Below, one piece after another: positions 1-8,517 of a stretch of DNA of 64,000 nucleotides. How positions within the stretch are numbered: the first letter of the stretch is position 1; each line of letters starts with the position of its first letter. A program made the position numbers and the translations under genes. Below the pieces are notes generated by a model. That model saw only the letters and a program-made list of their open reading frames with translations, was not told the DNA's origin and did not search any database. Source of the DNA: JADKIH01 sp031417395 (GTDB lineage Bacteria; Bacteroidota; Bacteroidia; AKYH767-A; 2013-40CM-41-45); contig JANOVM010000075.1 in the NCBI GenBank assembly GCA_031417395.1, forward strand, positions 7,037 through 71,036, in the 5' to 3' direction.

Positions 1-811
1 AGTTTGAACCTCCGGTTGGAGCTCCAATTGAGTGCCAAGAGTGATTGTAAAAAACACTTAAATAATTGGATTGATTAAAAGATGTGGCAGTAAATTGTCC
101 AACTGCATAAAGGGTGTCTTCAAGGGATTTTAATGTAATAACAGTGTTATTAAATCCTGAATAAGATGTATCACTTACATTACCATCCCAAGCAACAATA
201 TTATTAAAGTTTGGATTAATCTGACCACTAAAAGCCCCACCAATAATCAATTGACCATTATATAATGTAAAAGTGTGTGCATAACCTACCAATTGCGAAA
301 CTTGTTCCCATTTTAACCCATTCCATTTTACAAAACATCCAACATAATTTGTGTCAGAATATAAGAATTGACCACAGGCATACAATTCTCCCTGATATAC
401 TATTAAATCCCTTACAGGCCCATTAAAACCACTTCCTATAGTCTCCCAATCAGTACCGTTCCAAAGCGCAATATTATTTACCTTCACAGAGCCAATCGAA
501 TCAATGTCTCCACCAATAATAATATTTCCATTATAATTTACAATTGCTGAAACATTACCTGGAGAGGAGAAAACAGCGTTATTGCCAAAAGTACTCCAAT
601 TGGTTCCATCCCAAGTAGCAATGTCGTTAATGTTCATACCTCCGGCTGTATCAAAATTTCCTCCGACAAATAAAAGATTACTTGCAGAGTCAACGTAGAA
701 TGTATTTACCCACCCAATTATTCCTTGTTGTAGGCTACTACATTGAGCTAAACTATCGTTTGCTATAATTGTAAACCAGAAAACTCCAAAAATATATTTT
801 AAGTTTTTCAT
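1..811 (-). CDS. Secreted beta-propeller-like protein, C-terminus cut by window edge
   Basis: The frame is open from the ATG at 811 down to base 1, giving about 270 residues with the C-terminus outside the window. It starts with a signal peptide (MKNLKYIFGVF...DSLAQ). The mature part repeats a unit of roughly 45-50 residues built around 'I..WDGT.W...G...' and 'L.VGG.F', which suggests a beta-propeller of secreted repeat type. The protein at 34698-36029 has the same repeats and ends in a T9SS sorting domain, so this one is inferred to be a T9SS client too; its own sorting domain cannot be seen. A TAAATTTG -7 box lies at 843-850, about 30 bases upstream. Biochemical function is unknown. Confidence 0.75.
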   Translation of the reverse strand, partial: MKNLKYIFGVFWFTIIANDSLAQCSSLQQGIIGWVNTFYVDSASNLLFVGGNFDTAGGMNINDIATWDGTNWSTFGNNAVFSSPGNVSAIVNYNGNIIIGGDIDSIGSVKVNNIALWNGTDWETIGSGFNGPVRDLIVYQGELYACGQFLYSDTNYVGCFVKWNGLKWEQVSQLVGYAHTFTLYNGQLIIGGAFSGQINPNFNNIVAWDGNVSDTSYSGFNNTVITLKSLEDTLYAVGQFTATSFNQSNYLSVFYNHSWHSIGAPTGGSN

Positions 812-842
812 TTCGCTTTTATAAACATGACTTCTTTACTTG

Positions 843-850
843 CAAATTTA
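843..850 (-). promoter_or_regulatory. Candidate -7 box (TAAATTTG) of the left-edge gene
   Basis: On the minus strand this is an exact match to the Bacteroidota -7 element TAnnTTTG, with the gene start about 30 bases downstream. No clear -33 TTG is found at the usual distance, so support is partial. Confidence 0.4.
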
Positions 851-875
851 TAGGTTTAGAATTACAGGAAAAATT

Positions 876-1028
876 TTATAGCTTTATCAGTTTAACCACA
901 CTAGAAAACCCATTCTTGGAAATTTTAGCTATATAAAACCCAGCCGGTTTATCCGAAATATCTATATTAAATGAATTACTATCCTTAATTTTATAAATCT
1001 CAAGTTGTGTACTTTGAATATTCTGTAA
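876..1028 (-). pseudogene. Orphan T9SS type A sorting-domain remnant
   Basis: Read on the minus strand, these bases encode about 50 residues that look like the last part of a type A C-terminal sorting domain: 'STQLEIYKIKDS', then 'ISDKPAGFYIAKISKNG' and a basic-hydrophobic end 'VVKLIKL' before TAA at 876-878. An in-frame TAG at 1029-1031 closes the frame upstream, and there is no body to the protein. The usual stretch between 'LEIY' and 'F.IDIS' is also shortened. It sits downstream of the intact gene at 1077-2033, which has its own sorting domain. The likely explanation is the tail of a deleted T9SS cargo gene. Confidence 0.6.
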
Positions 1029-1076
1029 CTAAATAGTTAAAATTCGACACATTATATTTATTTTATAAACAAATGT

Positions 1077-2033
1077 TTAAAATAGTATGATTCTGCCAAT
1101 TGAATTGCCATTATCTTTTGAATATATTCTGTAATAGTAAACTGCATTAGGTAAAGAAATGTAAAAACTTAATTCACCTTGGATATTTTTATTTAATACT
1201 TCACGACCAAATAAATCATAGAATTCAATTGTAAAATTGTTTTCATTTGAATTATTAAAATATAAATTTCTATCTATAGGATTAAAATATGGAATTATTT
1301 TTATTCTTTCCGATTGAATACTCTTAATTGATGCTGTAAAGCAACTATCCAATGGTGAATGACAACCGTGATTATAAAAAGTATCAATGTATAAAGTCAA
1401 ATTATTTTCAGCATAACAAAATAAGCGAGCATTAAGCGGAGTCAATCTTTCAATCAGTCCATTTTCTGAGCCTATTCCTTCAATAATATAAACATAATTT
1501 AATGGCAATGGTGATAAAGTAATATTTAGTACTTCAAATCTACGACGATAGGAGCCATTTATAATAGTCGTATCTATAGCAGTTACGATATGTGGACTCA
1601 ACATGTTATATGTATTTTGTATAGTATCACCAATATTCACATCAAATCTATATAGTAAATATTCTTGGGGGATTAAATCAATATAGTAAACCCTTTTTTG
1701 AATTGTATCCTGTCTAATTCCACCATTATAACCAGGAATATATGTAATAACTGTATCACAAAACACATCAAAGAAAGTCCTATATAGTTTTTTATATGTG
1801 AGTGAGTTTATTACAGTATCAGATCCTAATGAGTCCTGAAAATAGCTTTCAAATGGGTGAAAACAAGGAGGTAAACAATAATAAGCTGCTTTCCAAATAG
1901 CATTGGAAGATGCGAAAGGTACATATCCCGAGGGAGGAACAGCAAATGAATTTTGATTATCTACTACTATCAAAAAAGAAATTACACTTGCTATTCGAAA
2001 ATATTGATTAAATATTTTTACCAGGTTCCACAT
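1077..2033 (-). CDS. Secreted protein with T9SS type A sorting domain
   Basis: This 318-residue protein begins with an N-terminal hydrophobic segment (about residues 10-31) that fits a signal peptide. The central region is Tyr/Thr-rich and beta-strand-like, with no enzyme motif I recognise. The last 70 residues form a type A C-terminal sorting domain: 'NPIDRNLYF', 'FTIEFYDLFGREV', then 'LPNAVYYYRIYSKDNG' and 'GRIILF'. This domain targets proteins for export across the outer membrane by the T9SS and for surface attachment. The cysteines are few and spaced, consistent with an exported protein. The role is unknown. It lies in a group of minus-strand secreted genes at the left edge. Confidence 0.7.
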   Translation of the reverse strand: MWNLVKIFNQYFRIASVISFLIVVDNQNSFAVPPSGYVPFASSNAIWKAAYYCLPPCFHPFESYFQDSLGSDTVINSLTYKKLYRTFFDVFCDTVITYIPGYNGGIRQDTIQKRVYYIDLIPQEYLLYRFDVNIGDTIQNTYNMLSPHIVTAIDTTIINGSYRRRFEVLNITLSPLPLNYVYIIEGIGSENGLIERLTPLNARLFCYAENNLTLYIDTFYNHGCHSPLDSCFTASIKSIQSERIKIIPYFNPIDRNLYFNNSNENNFTIEFYDLFGREVLNKNIQGELSFYISLPNAVYYYRIYSKDNGNSIGRIILF

Positions 2034-2242
2034 TGTAAATAATTCTCCTTTAAATTTACCCTTATTGAATAATAAAATATTTTTTACTCTGATTTTTTTA
2101 AAATAATTGAAATTATATTATTCAAAGAAAGACATAAACAACTTTGATTCCTAACATACTTATGAACTTTTTGATGAAAGTTAATTATTGATGGGTTAAA
2201 CTATATATTGTGCAAGTTTATTTTTTAAAGCAATAAAACATC

Positions 2243-3352
2243 ATGAAAATCAGAATTACTCTATTTTTACTTTTCCTTTCTCAAAATAGTTTTTCTCAAA
2301 ACCATCCCCCCTGGGAAAGCCCTCTTAAAATATCTCTTTCTACTGATGGAACTAATTTTACTTCTACAACAATTTTCCAGGATTCCTCCGGCGTCCCCTG
2401 CTTAATAAAATGGAAAACCGACACACTCGCTTGCGTATTTCAATGGTTTCGTCAACCAATGAATTCTCCTTCGTGGGATAGAGTTGCTATAAAATTTTCA
2501 TACGACAATGGATTATCATGGACTCAACCGGTTCCAATTGTAATTAATGGCTTGCCCGGAAATTATCAACGGCCTTTTGATCCAGCTCTTGTGGCATTAA
2601 ATTCCGATAGCTTGAGAATTTATTATTCATCTAGCGATGGCTTACCCATGCAGGGATTAGATTCAACAATTAATACTTATTCAGCAGTAAGCACCGATGG
2701 CATTAACTATACTTTTGAACCTGGACCTCGATTCGACCACCCTACAAATAGAGCAATAGATCCCTCTGTCATCTATTTTAATGGAAGCTGGAATTACATA
2801 GCTCCCATTGGCGCTCCTCAGGATGGGGCTTATCATGCAACAGGTTCTGATGGAATAATTTTTAATCCTCAGACAAATTACATCTCCGATAATATGCATA
2901 ACTGGACAGGGAATTTTATGGAAGAAAATTCTGGTGAATTGCGTTTTTATGGATCGGGCTCTCAGATTTGGTATAACAGTTCCACTGATGGCTTTTCATG
3001 GCAGGGATATGTAAATACAAATTTAATTGGCGGTGATCCATCCATTCTTAAAGCCGGTAACTCAAACTACATTGCTATTTACGTTGGCCAGCCTTACAAT
3101 ACAGGAATAAATGAAAATGAAACGGTGAAGCAATTTTATGTTTATCCGAATCCTGTATTAGATTATGTAAAAGTTCAAAGCCTGAATTCTTCACCTTTAA
3201 AATATTATTTTTATTCACCGGAAGGAAAACTTGAATTACAGGGAAGTAATTCCGGAAATGAAAAGATTTCAACTGTGGATTTACAAAGTGGGATTCACTT
3301 TCTTAAGTTGATTGGGAAGAATTATACGGAAGTAATAAAAGTTTTTAAATAA
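2243..3352 (+). CDS. Secreted sialidase/GH43-like propeller protein with T9SS sorting domain
   Basis: This is a 369-residue protein with a signal peptide (MKIRITLFLLFLSQNSFSQ). Asp-box-like motifs are visible ('SYDNGLSWTQPV', 'SSTDGFSWQGY'), as are strands such as 'DPSVIYFNGSWNYIAPIG'. These are typical of five- or six-bladed propellers of the BNR/sialidase and GH43/GH32 type. Residues from about 297 form a type A sorting domain ('FYVYPNPVLDYVKV', 'YYFYSPEGKLEL', 'LQSGIHFLKLIG', 'TEVIKVFK'). A surface or released polysaccharide-binding or hydrolysing protein is plausible, but I cannot identify a full catalytic set, so activity is inference. Confidence 0.7.
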   Translation: MKIRITLFLLFLSQNSFSQNHPPWESPLKISLSTDGTNFTSTTIFQDSSGVPCLIKWKTDTLACVFQWFRQPMNSPSWDRVAIKFSYDNGLSWTQPVPIVINGLPGNYQRPFDPALVALNSDSLRIYYSSSDGLPMQGLDSTINTYSAVSTDGINYTFEPGPRFDHPTNRAIDPSVIYFNGSWNYIAPIGAPQDGAYHATGSDGIIFNPQTNYISDNMHNWTGNFMEENSGELRFYGSGSQIWYNSSTDGFSWQGYVNTNLIGGDPSILKAGNSNYIAIYVGQPYNTGINENETVKQFYVYPNPVLDYVKVQSLNSSPLKYYFYSPEGKLELQGSNSGNEKISTVDLQSGIHFLKLIGKNYTEVIKVFK

Positions 3353-3433
3353 GAATTTAGATAGCATCTTCTAATTTAGGATGAAGGTTTTTGTTACTTT
3401 GAATAAAGTTATTACTTCATTTTGATGTTGGTC

Positions 3434-3499
3434 TTTAACCGCGGCGAAGCAGCGGTTCGCAGCGGTTACGCGGTGGGACGCTGCTTCGCCGCGGTTAAA
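3434..3499. repeat. GC-rich perfect inverted repeat (21-bp arms, 24-base loop)
   Basis: The left arm, 3434-3454, starts TTTAACCGCGGCGAAG. It is exactly complementary to the right arm at 3479-3499. The loop at 3455-3478 repeats part of the arm (GCAGCGGTT occurs twice in 3449-3468). The element is far richer in G+C than its surroundings. It lies between the 3' ends of convergent genes ending at 3352 (+) and 3566 (-). No T-tract follows on either strand, so a simple intrinsic terminator is less likely than a dispersed REP-type palindrome. Confidence 0.8.
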
Positions 3500-3565
3500 A
3501 TTCACCGACCTCAATTAACCCACTAATATTTCTTCAAAGCTCAAATTAAATTCATCATAAAAAAT

Positions 3566-5593
3566 CTATAGCCTGACTATTTTACGCATAAAACTTTTAC
3601 CTCCAAAATACAAATGAAGAATATAGATCCCTTTGTCTTTAATAAATATTTCTTTTGAATTGGAATTTTCATTTAATAATGATTCGCTAATTTTCTCTCC
3701 CAGATAATTAAACACTTCATACTTAATAGGGAAATCGTCTGCATTTTTAATACTAAAGACCCCATCAACAGATGGATTTGGATATATTTCAACTGCACGA
3801 TCCTCTATTTTCGTTATACCTGCAAGACTATTTCTAAAAGTAATAATCATAGAGTCCATTGAAGTATTTCCGGAAGGATCAGAAGCAAATACTCTGAAAA
3901 TATAGGAACCATCCAGGAAATTCATAGTATTAAAAAACTGCAACGAATCGTTTGAATTAATTGTATCGTTACCATCTGAATTTGTAACGATATGATAAAA
4001 ATCACGAAACTGATAATTGCCATCAGAAAGACATACAGAATCTAATGAATAAATCGTTTGCAAAACCCCGCCATTATATGGTCCTGCAGGATATACATCC
4101 GTAAAAAAATCAAACTCATAAGAGAAGCTATCAAGTAATAAAGTCTGAGGTGAAGAAAGCGGCGACAAATTATACCGAACAGTATTTACATCAACATGCC
4201 AGCTTGAATTGATAATATCATAGAATTTAGAAATTACTTTTACCTGTCCATGCAAACTGTCTGGGTCAAGGTAATTTCCATTTACATCCCGAAAAGCGAA
4301 AACATCATTATTAATCGTCTTTTCAAAAACCGGAGCAACAGTATCAAAGAAATTTGTCATATAGCTCAAAGGATTCTGAAAAGTCCACCAGTTTCCCATC
4401 CATACAGCACCACTGTCCTGAATTCGTGCAAAATGACAGTGATTAAAATCCGGTGAAAAAAATACCAGTTGTCCAACGACATCTCCTTCTTCTACTGAAT
4501 CACCAACCTGAAAAGGAATAGTAGCGGAATCAAGATGAGCATATAAATAACCTTGTGAAGGGTTCGCTGTATTTTCATTTGATATAGCAATACGCCAATG
4601 CAAATCAGCGGATGTTGTTAAAACTGCTTTTACGAAACCTTTTTTTACAGAATGAACATCTTGAAGATAGTTTCCAAGAAGATCAACTCCGGGATGCAGA
4701 TATCTTGGGTTTCCGTTGTAATTTTGAATTTCTGCATAGCTGTTTCCAATGGGCTGATAAACCGTATCGCTATAAAAATTCAGCGGATTGCGAATCATTT
4801 CTCCACTTGGAGTCATAACTTTGCTTATAGACATTTCATTATCTAAAATGCGTGAGCTATTTCCTTTCCTTTTAAAATGCTTTTCATCTAACTTTTGGAA
4901 AGAAATCAAATCTTCAGTTTGAAATGATTGAAATATAAATTCTCCAGAACTTTCTGTCTTTACACTTAAAAATAAATTCTCGGATGAAACTGTCCAATCA
5001 AAAAATCTGCCCTCTCCTATTCCGTATGATTTTTTCAAAACTCCATCTTTCAAACTATAAATTTTATTTCTCGACATAAATAAAATTTCCGTCTTGAAAA
5101 ACAAAACCTTGTAAATAGGTTCATCAACAGAAAAACAATTATGATTTAAGCAAACAGTACTCATTTCTTCATCATAGTAAGAGACAATTCCACTATTATT
5201 TATTGCAAATACATTTGACCCGGAAAATTCTTCTTCTTCAAGCGTGACCAAATTAATTTTTACAATCCTATTTAAATCATGGAAAGCGCAGAAAGATCGA
5301 TCAGGAGATAATTTTAAATTAATAACCTGTGGAAAATCTTTAGAATAAATTTCTTTACCACTTCCAGACAATATTTTTAAAAATGAAGGCGAACTTTCAC
5401 AAGCCCCCGGTAAAGCGATATATCCATTTTTAATTTCAATAAAAACTTTTTCTTTCTTTAAAGAAAGTACAGCAGATAACGGACGAGAATACTCATCATT
5501 CGTATTCTGAATAAAATGCCCGGCCGAATTCATCGACTGACTAAAAGTCAAAAGCGAATCCAACAAAAAAAGAATTAGTAATCGAATCGACAT
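3566..5593 (-). CDS. M23-family metallopeptidase-like secreted protein with T9SS sorting domain
   Basis: The chosen start is the ATG at 5593, which opens a good signal peptide (MSIRLLILFLLDSLLTFSQS); an ATG at 5644 would add a poor leader. The first ~260 residues are beta-rich, possibly a propeller. From about residue 300 comes a LytM/M23 domain: 'HPGVDLLG' supplies the first His/Asp zinc ligands, 'YLYAHLDS' the Tyr-x-His region, and 'NHCHFA' the HxH ligand. A further Ig-like stretch follows, then a type A sorting domain ('VEIYPNPSVDGVFSI', 'YEVFNYLGEKI', 'KGIYILHLYFGG', 'MRKIVRL'). M23 enzymes cleave peptidoglycan peptides or glycine-rich proteins; the T9SS tail implies cell-surface or extracellular action. 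The zinc ligands look complete, so activity is plausible. Confidence 0.8.
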   Translation of the reverse strand: MSIRLLILFLLDSLLTFSQSMNSAGHFIQNTNDEYSRPLSAVLSLKKEKVFIEIKNGYIALPGACESSPSFLKILSGSGKEIYSKDFPQVINLKLSPDRSFCAFHDLNRIVKINLVTLEEEEFSGSNVFAINNSGIVSYYDEEMSTVCLNHNCFSVDEPIYKVLFFKTEILFMSRNKIYSLKDGVLKKSYGIGEGRFFDWTVSSENLFLSVKTESSGEFIFQSFQTEDLISFQKLDEKHFKRKGNSSRILDNEMSISKVMTPSGEMIRNPLNFYSDTVYQPIGNSYAEIQNYNGNPRYLHPGVDLLGNYLQDVHSVKKGFVKAVLTTSADLHWRIAISNENTANPSQGYLYAHLDSATIPFQVGDSVEEGDVVGQLVFFSPDFNHCHFARIQDSGAVWMGNWWTFQNPLSYMTNFFDTVAPVFEKTINNDVFAFRDVNGNYLDPDSLHGQVKVISKFYDIINSSWHVDVNTVRYNLSPLSSPQTLLLDSFSYEFDFFTDVYPAGPYNGGVLQTIYSLDSVCLSDGNYQFRDFYHIVTNSDGNDTINSNDSLQFFNTMNFLDGSYIFRVFASDPSGNTSMDSMIITFRNSLAGITKIEDRAVEIYPNPSVDGVFSIKNADDFPIKYEVFNYLGEKISESLLNENSNSKEIFIKDKGIYILHLYFGGKSFMRKIVRL

Positions 5594-5705
5594 ATGAGGA
5601 AGAATTAGTGCCTGTAAGTTAAAACAATAAAACAAAAAAATCAAACCAGCCCACTTATAACAAATTAAACTGTGAAAAAATTTAATTCGATGCCTTCCTT
5701 AATTC

Positions 5706-5725
5706 TCTCCGGCTTTTGCCGGAGA
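5706..5725. other. Perfect 8-bp hairpin in a divergent intergenic region
   Basis: TCTCCGGC at 5706-5713 and GCCGGAGA at 5718-5725 flank a TTTT loop. A pyrimidine-rich tract (about 5732-5776) follows. It lies between the divergent starts at 5593 (-) and 5834 (+), so a terminator for either gene is unlikely. It could be a protein-binding palindrome or a small repeat. Confidence 0.5.
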
Positions 5726-5765
5726 AAGGATCATTTTCTTTTTCTATTTTCTTTTCTATTCTTTC

Positions 5766-5796
5766 TTGCTTTTTCCCCCATAAACTACTAGGTTTG
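5766..5796 (+). promoter_or_regulatory. Bacteroidota-type promoter of the receiver-domain gene
   Basis: TTG at 5766-5768 and TAGGTTTG at 5789-5796 are separated by 20 bases, matching the -33/-7 pattern TTG-N19/20-TAnnTTTG. The start codon is at 5834, giving a leader of about 30 bases. Confidence 0.65.
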
Positions 5797-5833
5797 ATTC
5801 CTCCAAAATAACTCCAATTACCCAAATATTCAT

Positions 5834-6313
5834 ATGAAAATTGTCCTTACAGATGATGACGCTCAAATGCGTGAAATGCTTACTGACTTTCTATCAGGGA
5901 AATACCCTGAAGCTCAAATTACAGCCTTCTCCAGCGGTGAAGAAGCCATCAATAAAATTAAAGAAGAACCTGATTTAGCTATACTCGATTATAACCTTGA
6001 TTCTATTAATCCTGGAGCCATTAATGGTCTTCAGGTCTTCCAAAAACTGAAGGAAAAATACCCCAAACTTCCTGTTATTTTTCTATCCGGTCAGGATAGA
6101 GCCGGAATTGCTGCAAATATTATTAAATTGGGTGCCTGGGAATATGTCATTAAAAATGAAAACGCTTTCCAACACCTGGAAATCCTAATTGGAAAAATAT
6201 TTGGAAACTCTCAACTTGAAAAAAACCTGGGAGCTCAGAAGTTCTTCAATCGCTTACTTGTATTTATTATTATTGGACTCCTCATTGGCTTCTTCATAAT
6301 GAAGATGGGATAA
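5834..6313 (+). CDS. Response-regulator receiver domain with C-terminal membrane anchor
   Basis: This 159-residue protein has a complete CheY-like receiver at about residues 1-122: acidic residues Asp7-Asp8, the likely phosphoacceptor Asp52 ('LAILDYN'), Ser85 ('VIFLSG') and Lys107 ('YVIK'). Instead of a DNA-binding or enzymatic output domain it ends in a short linker and one hydrophobic segment, about residues 139-157 ('LLVFIIIGLLIGFFIM'). It is therefore predicted to be tethered to the inner membrane with the receiver in the cytoplasm. It has its own promoter at 5766-5796. The dehydrogenase gene at 6364 follows after 50 bases on the same strand. No kinase is adjacent. The output mechanism is unknown. 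Confidence 0.85.
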   Translation: MKIVLTDDDAQMREMLTDFLSGKYPEAQITAFSSGEEAINKIKEEPDLAILDYNLDSINPGAINGLQVFQKLKEKYPKLPVIFLSGQDRAGIAANIIKLGAWEYVIKNENAFQHLEILIGKIFGNSQLEKNLGAQKFFNRLLVFIIIGLLIGFFIMKMG

Positions 6314-6363
6314 GAGGTTTTTATTATTGAATTTGTACCTTTACATCCTTATACACAAAGAAA

Positions 6364-8037
6364 ATGTCAAATGCCATATACCAGGTTCCTGTTGCTATAA
6401 ATGAACCTTTACTAAGTTACGCTCCGGGTACACCGGAGCGGGAATCGATTAAAGCAGCACTTAAGAAAATGAGGTCTGAAGCTGCTGATATTCCAATGTA
6501 CATAGACGGAAAAGAAATCCGTTCGGGAAAGACAGTCAGAATAGCTCCCCCACACGATCATCAGCATACGGTTGGTCATTACCATCAGGGAGATAAAACC
6601 CATGTTAAAATGGCTATTGACGCTGCTTTAAAAGCCCGTCACGATTGGGCTGCTTTTAGTTGGGAGCAGCGTGCCGCCATATTCCTGAAAGCAGCCGAAT
6701 TAATCAGTGGTCCATACAGGTATATTCTGAATGCTGCCACAATGATTGGACAAAGCAAAAATGTTTACCAGGCTGAAATTGATGCTGCTTGTGAAATGAT
6801 CGATTTTCTTCGATTCAATGTGCAGTTCATGCGTGAAATATATACACAACAACCAATTTCTTCAAAAGGAATTTACAACCGTTTGGAACAACGTCCTTTG
6901 GAAGGATTTGTTTTTGCACTTACTCCTTTCAACTTTACTGCCATAAGTGGAAATCTTCCAACTTCTCCTGCAATGATGGGCAATACTGTTGTTTGGAAAC
7001 CTGCAAATACTCAGGTACTGGCAGCAAGCGTTCTCATGAAGATTTTTATCGAAGCCGGCGTGCCTCCCGGTGTTATAAACCTCGTTTATGTTTCAGGAAC
7101 CGATGCAGCAGATATTATCTTTAATCACAATGATTTTGCAGGTATCCATTTCACAGGCTCAACCGGTGTTTTCAGAGAAATTTGGAAAACAATCGGAAAC
7201 AACATTCAAAAATATAAAAGCTATCCGCGTATTGTTGGTGAAACCGGTGGAAAGGACTTTATCCTGGCTCATCCTTCTGCTGAAGTTTCCGGTCTTGTTA
7301 CGGCACTTAGTAGAGGGGCCTTTGAATACCAGGGACAAAAATGCTCTGCAGCTTCTCGTGCCTACATTCCAAAGAGTCTTTGGCCTGAAGTAAAATCTTT
7401 ACTTGTAAATGATATTAAATCTTTTAAAGTTGGCCCGACAGAAGATCTGGGGAATTTTATTAATGCAGTTATTGATGAAAAGTCATTCGATAAACTTGCT
7501 AAATATATTGACGAAGCCCAGAACAATAAAGATGTTGAAATCATCTGCGGCGGAACGTACGATAAATCGAAAGGATATTTCATTCATCCTACTGTGCTTT
7601 TAGCAAAAGATCCTTTTTATGTTACCATGTGTGAAGAGTTATTCGGACCCATACTTACAATTTATGTTTATGACGATAATAAGTTCGATGAAATTCTAGA
7701 AATTGTCGATCAGACCGGCATTTATGCATTAACGGGTTCTATCTTTTCCAGAGATCGTTATGCTGTTGAAAAAGCTGCCAACAAACTTGTAAATGCCGCC
7801 GGCAACTTCTATATTAATGATAAATGTACAGGCGCAGTAGTTGGACAGCAGCCTTTTGGGGGCAGCAGGGCTTCAGGTACGAATGACAAAGCAGGATCTT
7901 TGTTTAACCTTTTGCGCTGGGTTTCTCCAAGGACAATAAAAGAAGCTTTTGTTCCTGCAACGGATTACCGCTATCCCTTTCTCAATGACGAAAGCACAAA
8001 TGGTTCTGTAATGAAGGAAAAATCAAGCATTAAGTAA
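6364..8037 (+). CDS. pruA: Delta-1-pyrroline-5-carboxylate (glutamate semialdehyde) dehydrogenase
   Basis: The 557-residue length fits the stand-alone P5C dehydrogenase of the ALDH4 group. It oxidises glutamate-gamma-semialdehyde to glutamate with NAD+, the second step of proline catabolism. Aldehyde dehydrogenase landmarks are present: 'TPFNFTAISGNLP' (residues ~187-199), 'FTGSTGVF' (~263-270), general base Glu293 in 'VGETGGKD', and the catalytic Cys327 in 'QGQKCSAASRAY'. Near the C-terminus is 'QQPFGGSRASGTNDKAG', typical of this subfamily. No proline dehydrogenase gene lies in the window, so the two steps are encoded separately, as is common outside the enterobacterial PutA fusion. The gene has only a -7-like box (TACCTTTAC, 6336-6344) just upstream. 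Confidence 0.92.
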   Translation: MSNAIYQVPVAINEPLLSYAPGTPERESIKAALKKMRSEAADIPMYIDGKEIRSGKTVRIAPPHDHQHTVGHYHQGDKTHVKMAIDAALKARHDWAAFSWEQRAAIFLKAAELISGPYRYILNAATMIGQSKNVYQAEIDAACEMIDFLRFNVQFMREIYTQQPISSKGIYNRLEQRPLEGFVFALTPFNFTAISGNLPTSPAMMGNTVVWKPANTQVLAASVLMKIFIEAGVPPGVINLVYVSGTDAADIIFNHNDFAGIHFTGSTGVFREIWKTIGNNIQKYKSYPRIVGETGGKDFILAHPSAEVSGLVTALSRGAFEYQGQKCSAASRAYIPKSLWPEVKSLLVNDIKSFKVGPTEDLGNFINAVIDEKSFDKLAKYIDEAQNNKDVEIICGGTYDKSKGYFIHPTVLLAKDPFYVTMCEELFGPILTIYVYDDNKFDEILEIVDQTGIYALTGSIFSRDRYAVEKAANKLVNAAGNFYINDKCTGAVVGQQPFGGSRASGTNDKAGSLFNLLRWVSPRTIKEAFVPATDYRYPFLNDESTNGSVMKEKSSIK

Positions 8038-8174
8038 TATTAACAAACGGTTGTTATTATCAGGAAAATAATTCTGAAGAATCAGTATTTTTGGATTATA
8101 CCTTTAAGAACTTTCAGAATTAATAAAAGATCATTTTTTCTCATTATTAATTATGTGAATTAACTTCCATTTAA

Positions 8175-8501
8175 ATGAAAAAAAGAAAATTTGTAATCCC
8201 GAAAAAGTTATTACCCTATTTAAAGAATAAATACACTATTACTTCTTTGGGTTTTCTATTATGGTTAAGTTTTTTCGATAGAAACGATTTCATTACAACG
8301 CATGCTTACCAAAATGCCCTTGAAAATCTGAAAAAAGAAATGGCATATTATGAGGAAGGAAATAAAAAAAATTTAGAAGACTTGAACAACCTTTTAACAA
8401 ATCACCAGAACCTTATAAAATATGCTCGTGAAGAATATCTGATGAAAAAAGATAATGAGGATATTTATGTTTTTGAGGAACAACCCTTAAAAGAAAAATA
8501 A
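8175..8501 (+). CDS. FtsB/DivIC-family septum formation protein
   Basis: A small 108-residue membrane protein. It has a basic cytoplasmic N-terminus, one transmembrane helix at about residues 20-33, and then a periplasmic coiled coil (about 40-90, with 'ALENLKKEMAYYEEGNKKNLEDL' partly heptad-like). It also has the 'KYAREEYLMKKDNEDIYVFEE' type tail of the septum-initiator family, split here as 'YAREEYLMKK' and 'EDIYVFEE'. Members bridge FtsQ and FtsL at the division site. The gene lies between pruA and the convergent mutase gene, ending 16 bases before the mutase stop. Family membership rests on topology and the tail motif. Confidence 0.8.
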   Translation: MKKRKFVIPKKLLPYLKNKYTITSLGFLLWLSFFDRNDFITTHAYQNALENLKKEMAYYEEGNKKNLEDLNNLLTNHQNLIKYAREEYLMKKDNEDIYVFEEQPLKEK

Positions 8502-8517
8502 GGTTCAATTCGAAAAA

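Noticed and set aside
5706..5725. Hairpin read as a terminator
   Set aside because: Neither neighbouring gene ends toward it: both start from this gap.
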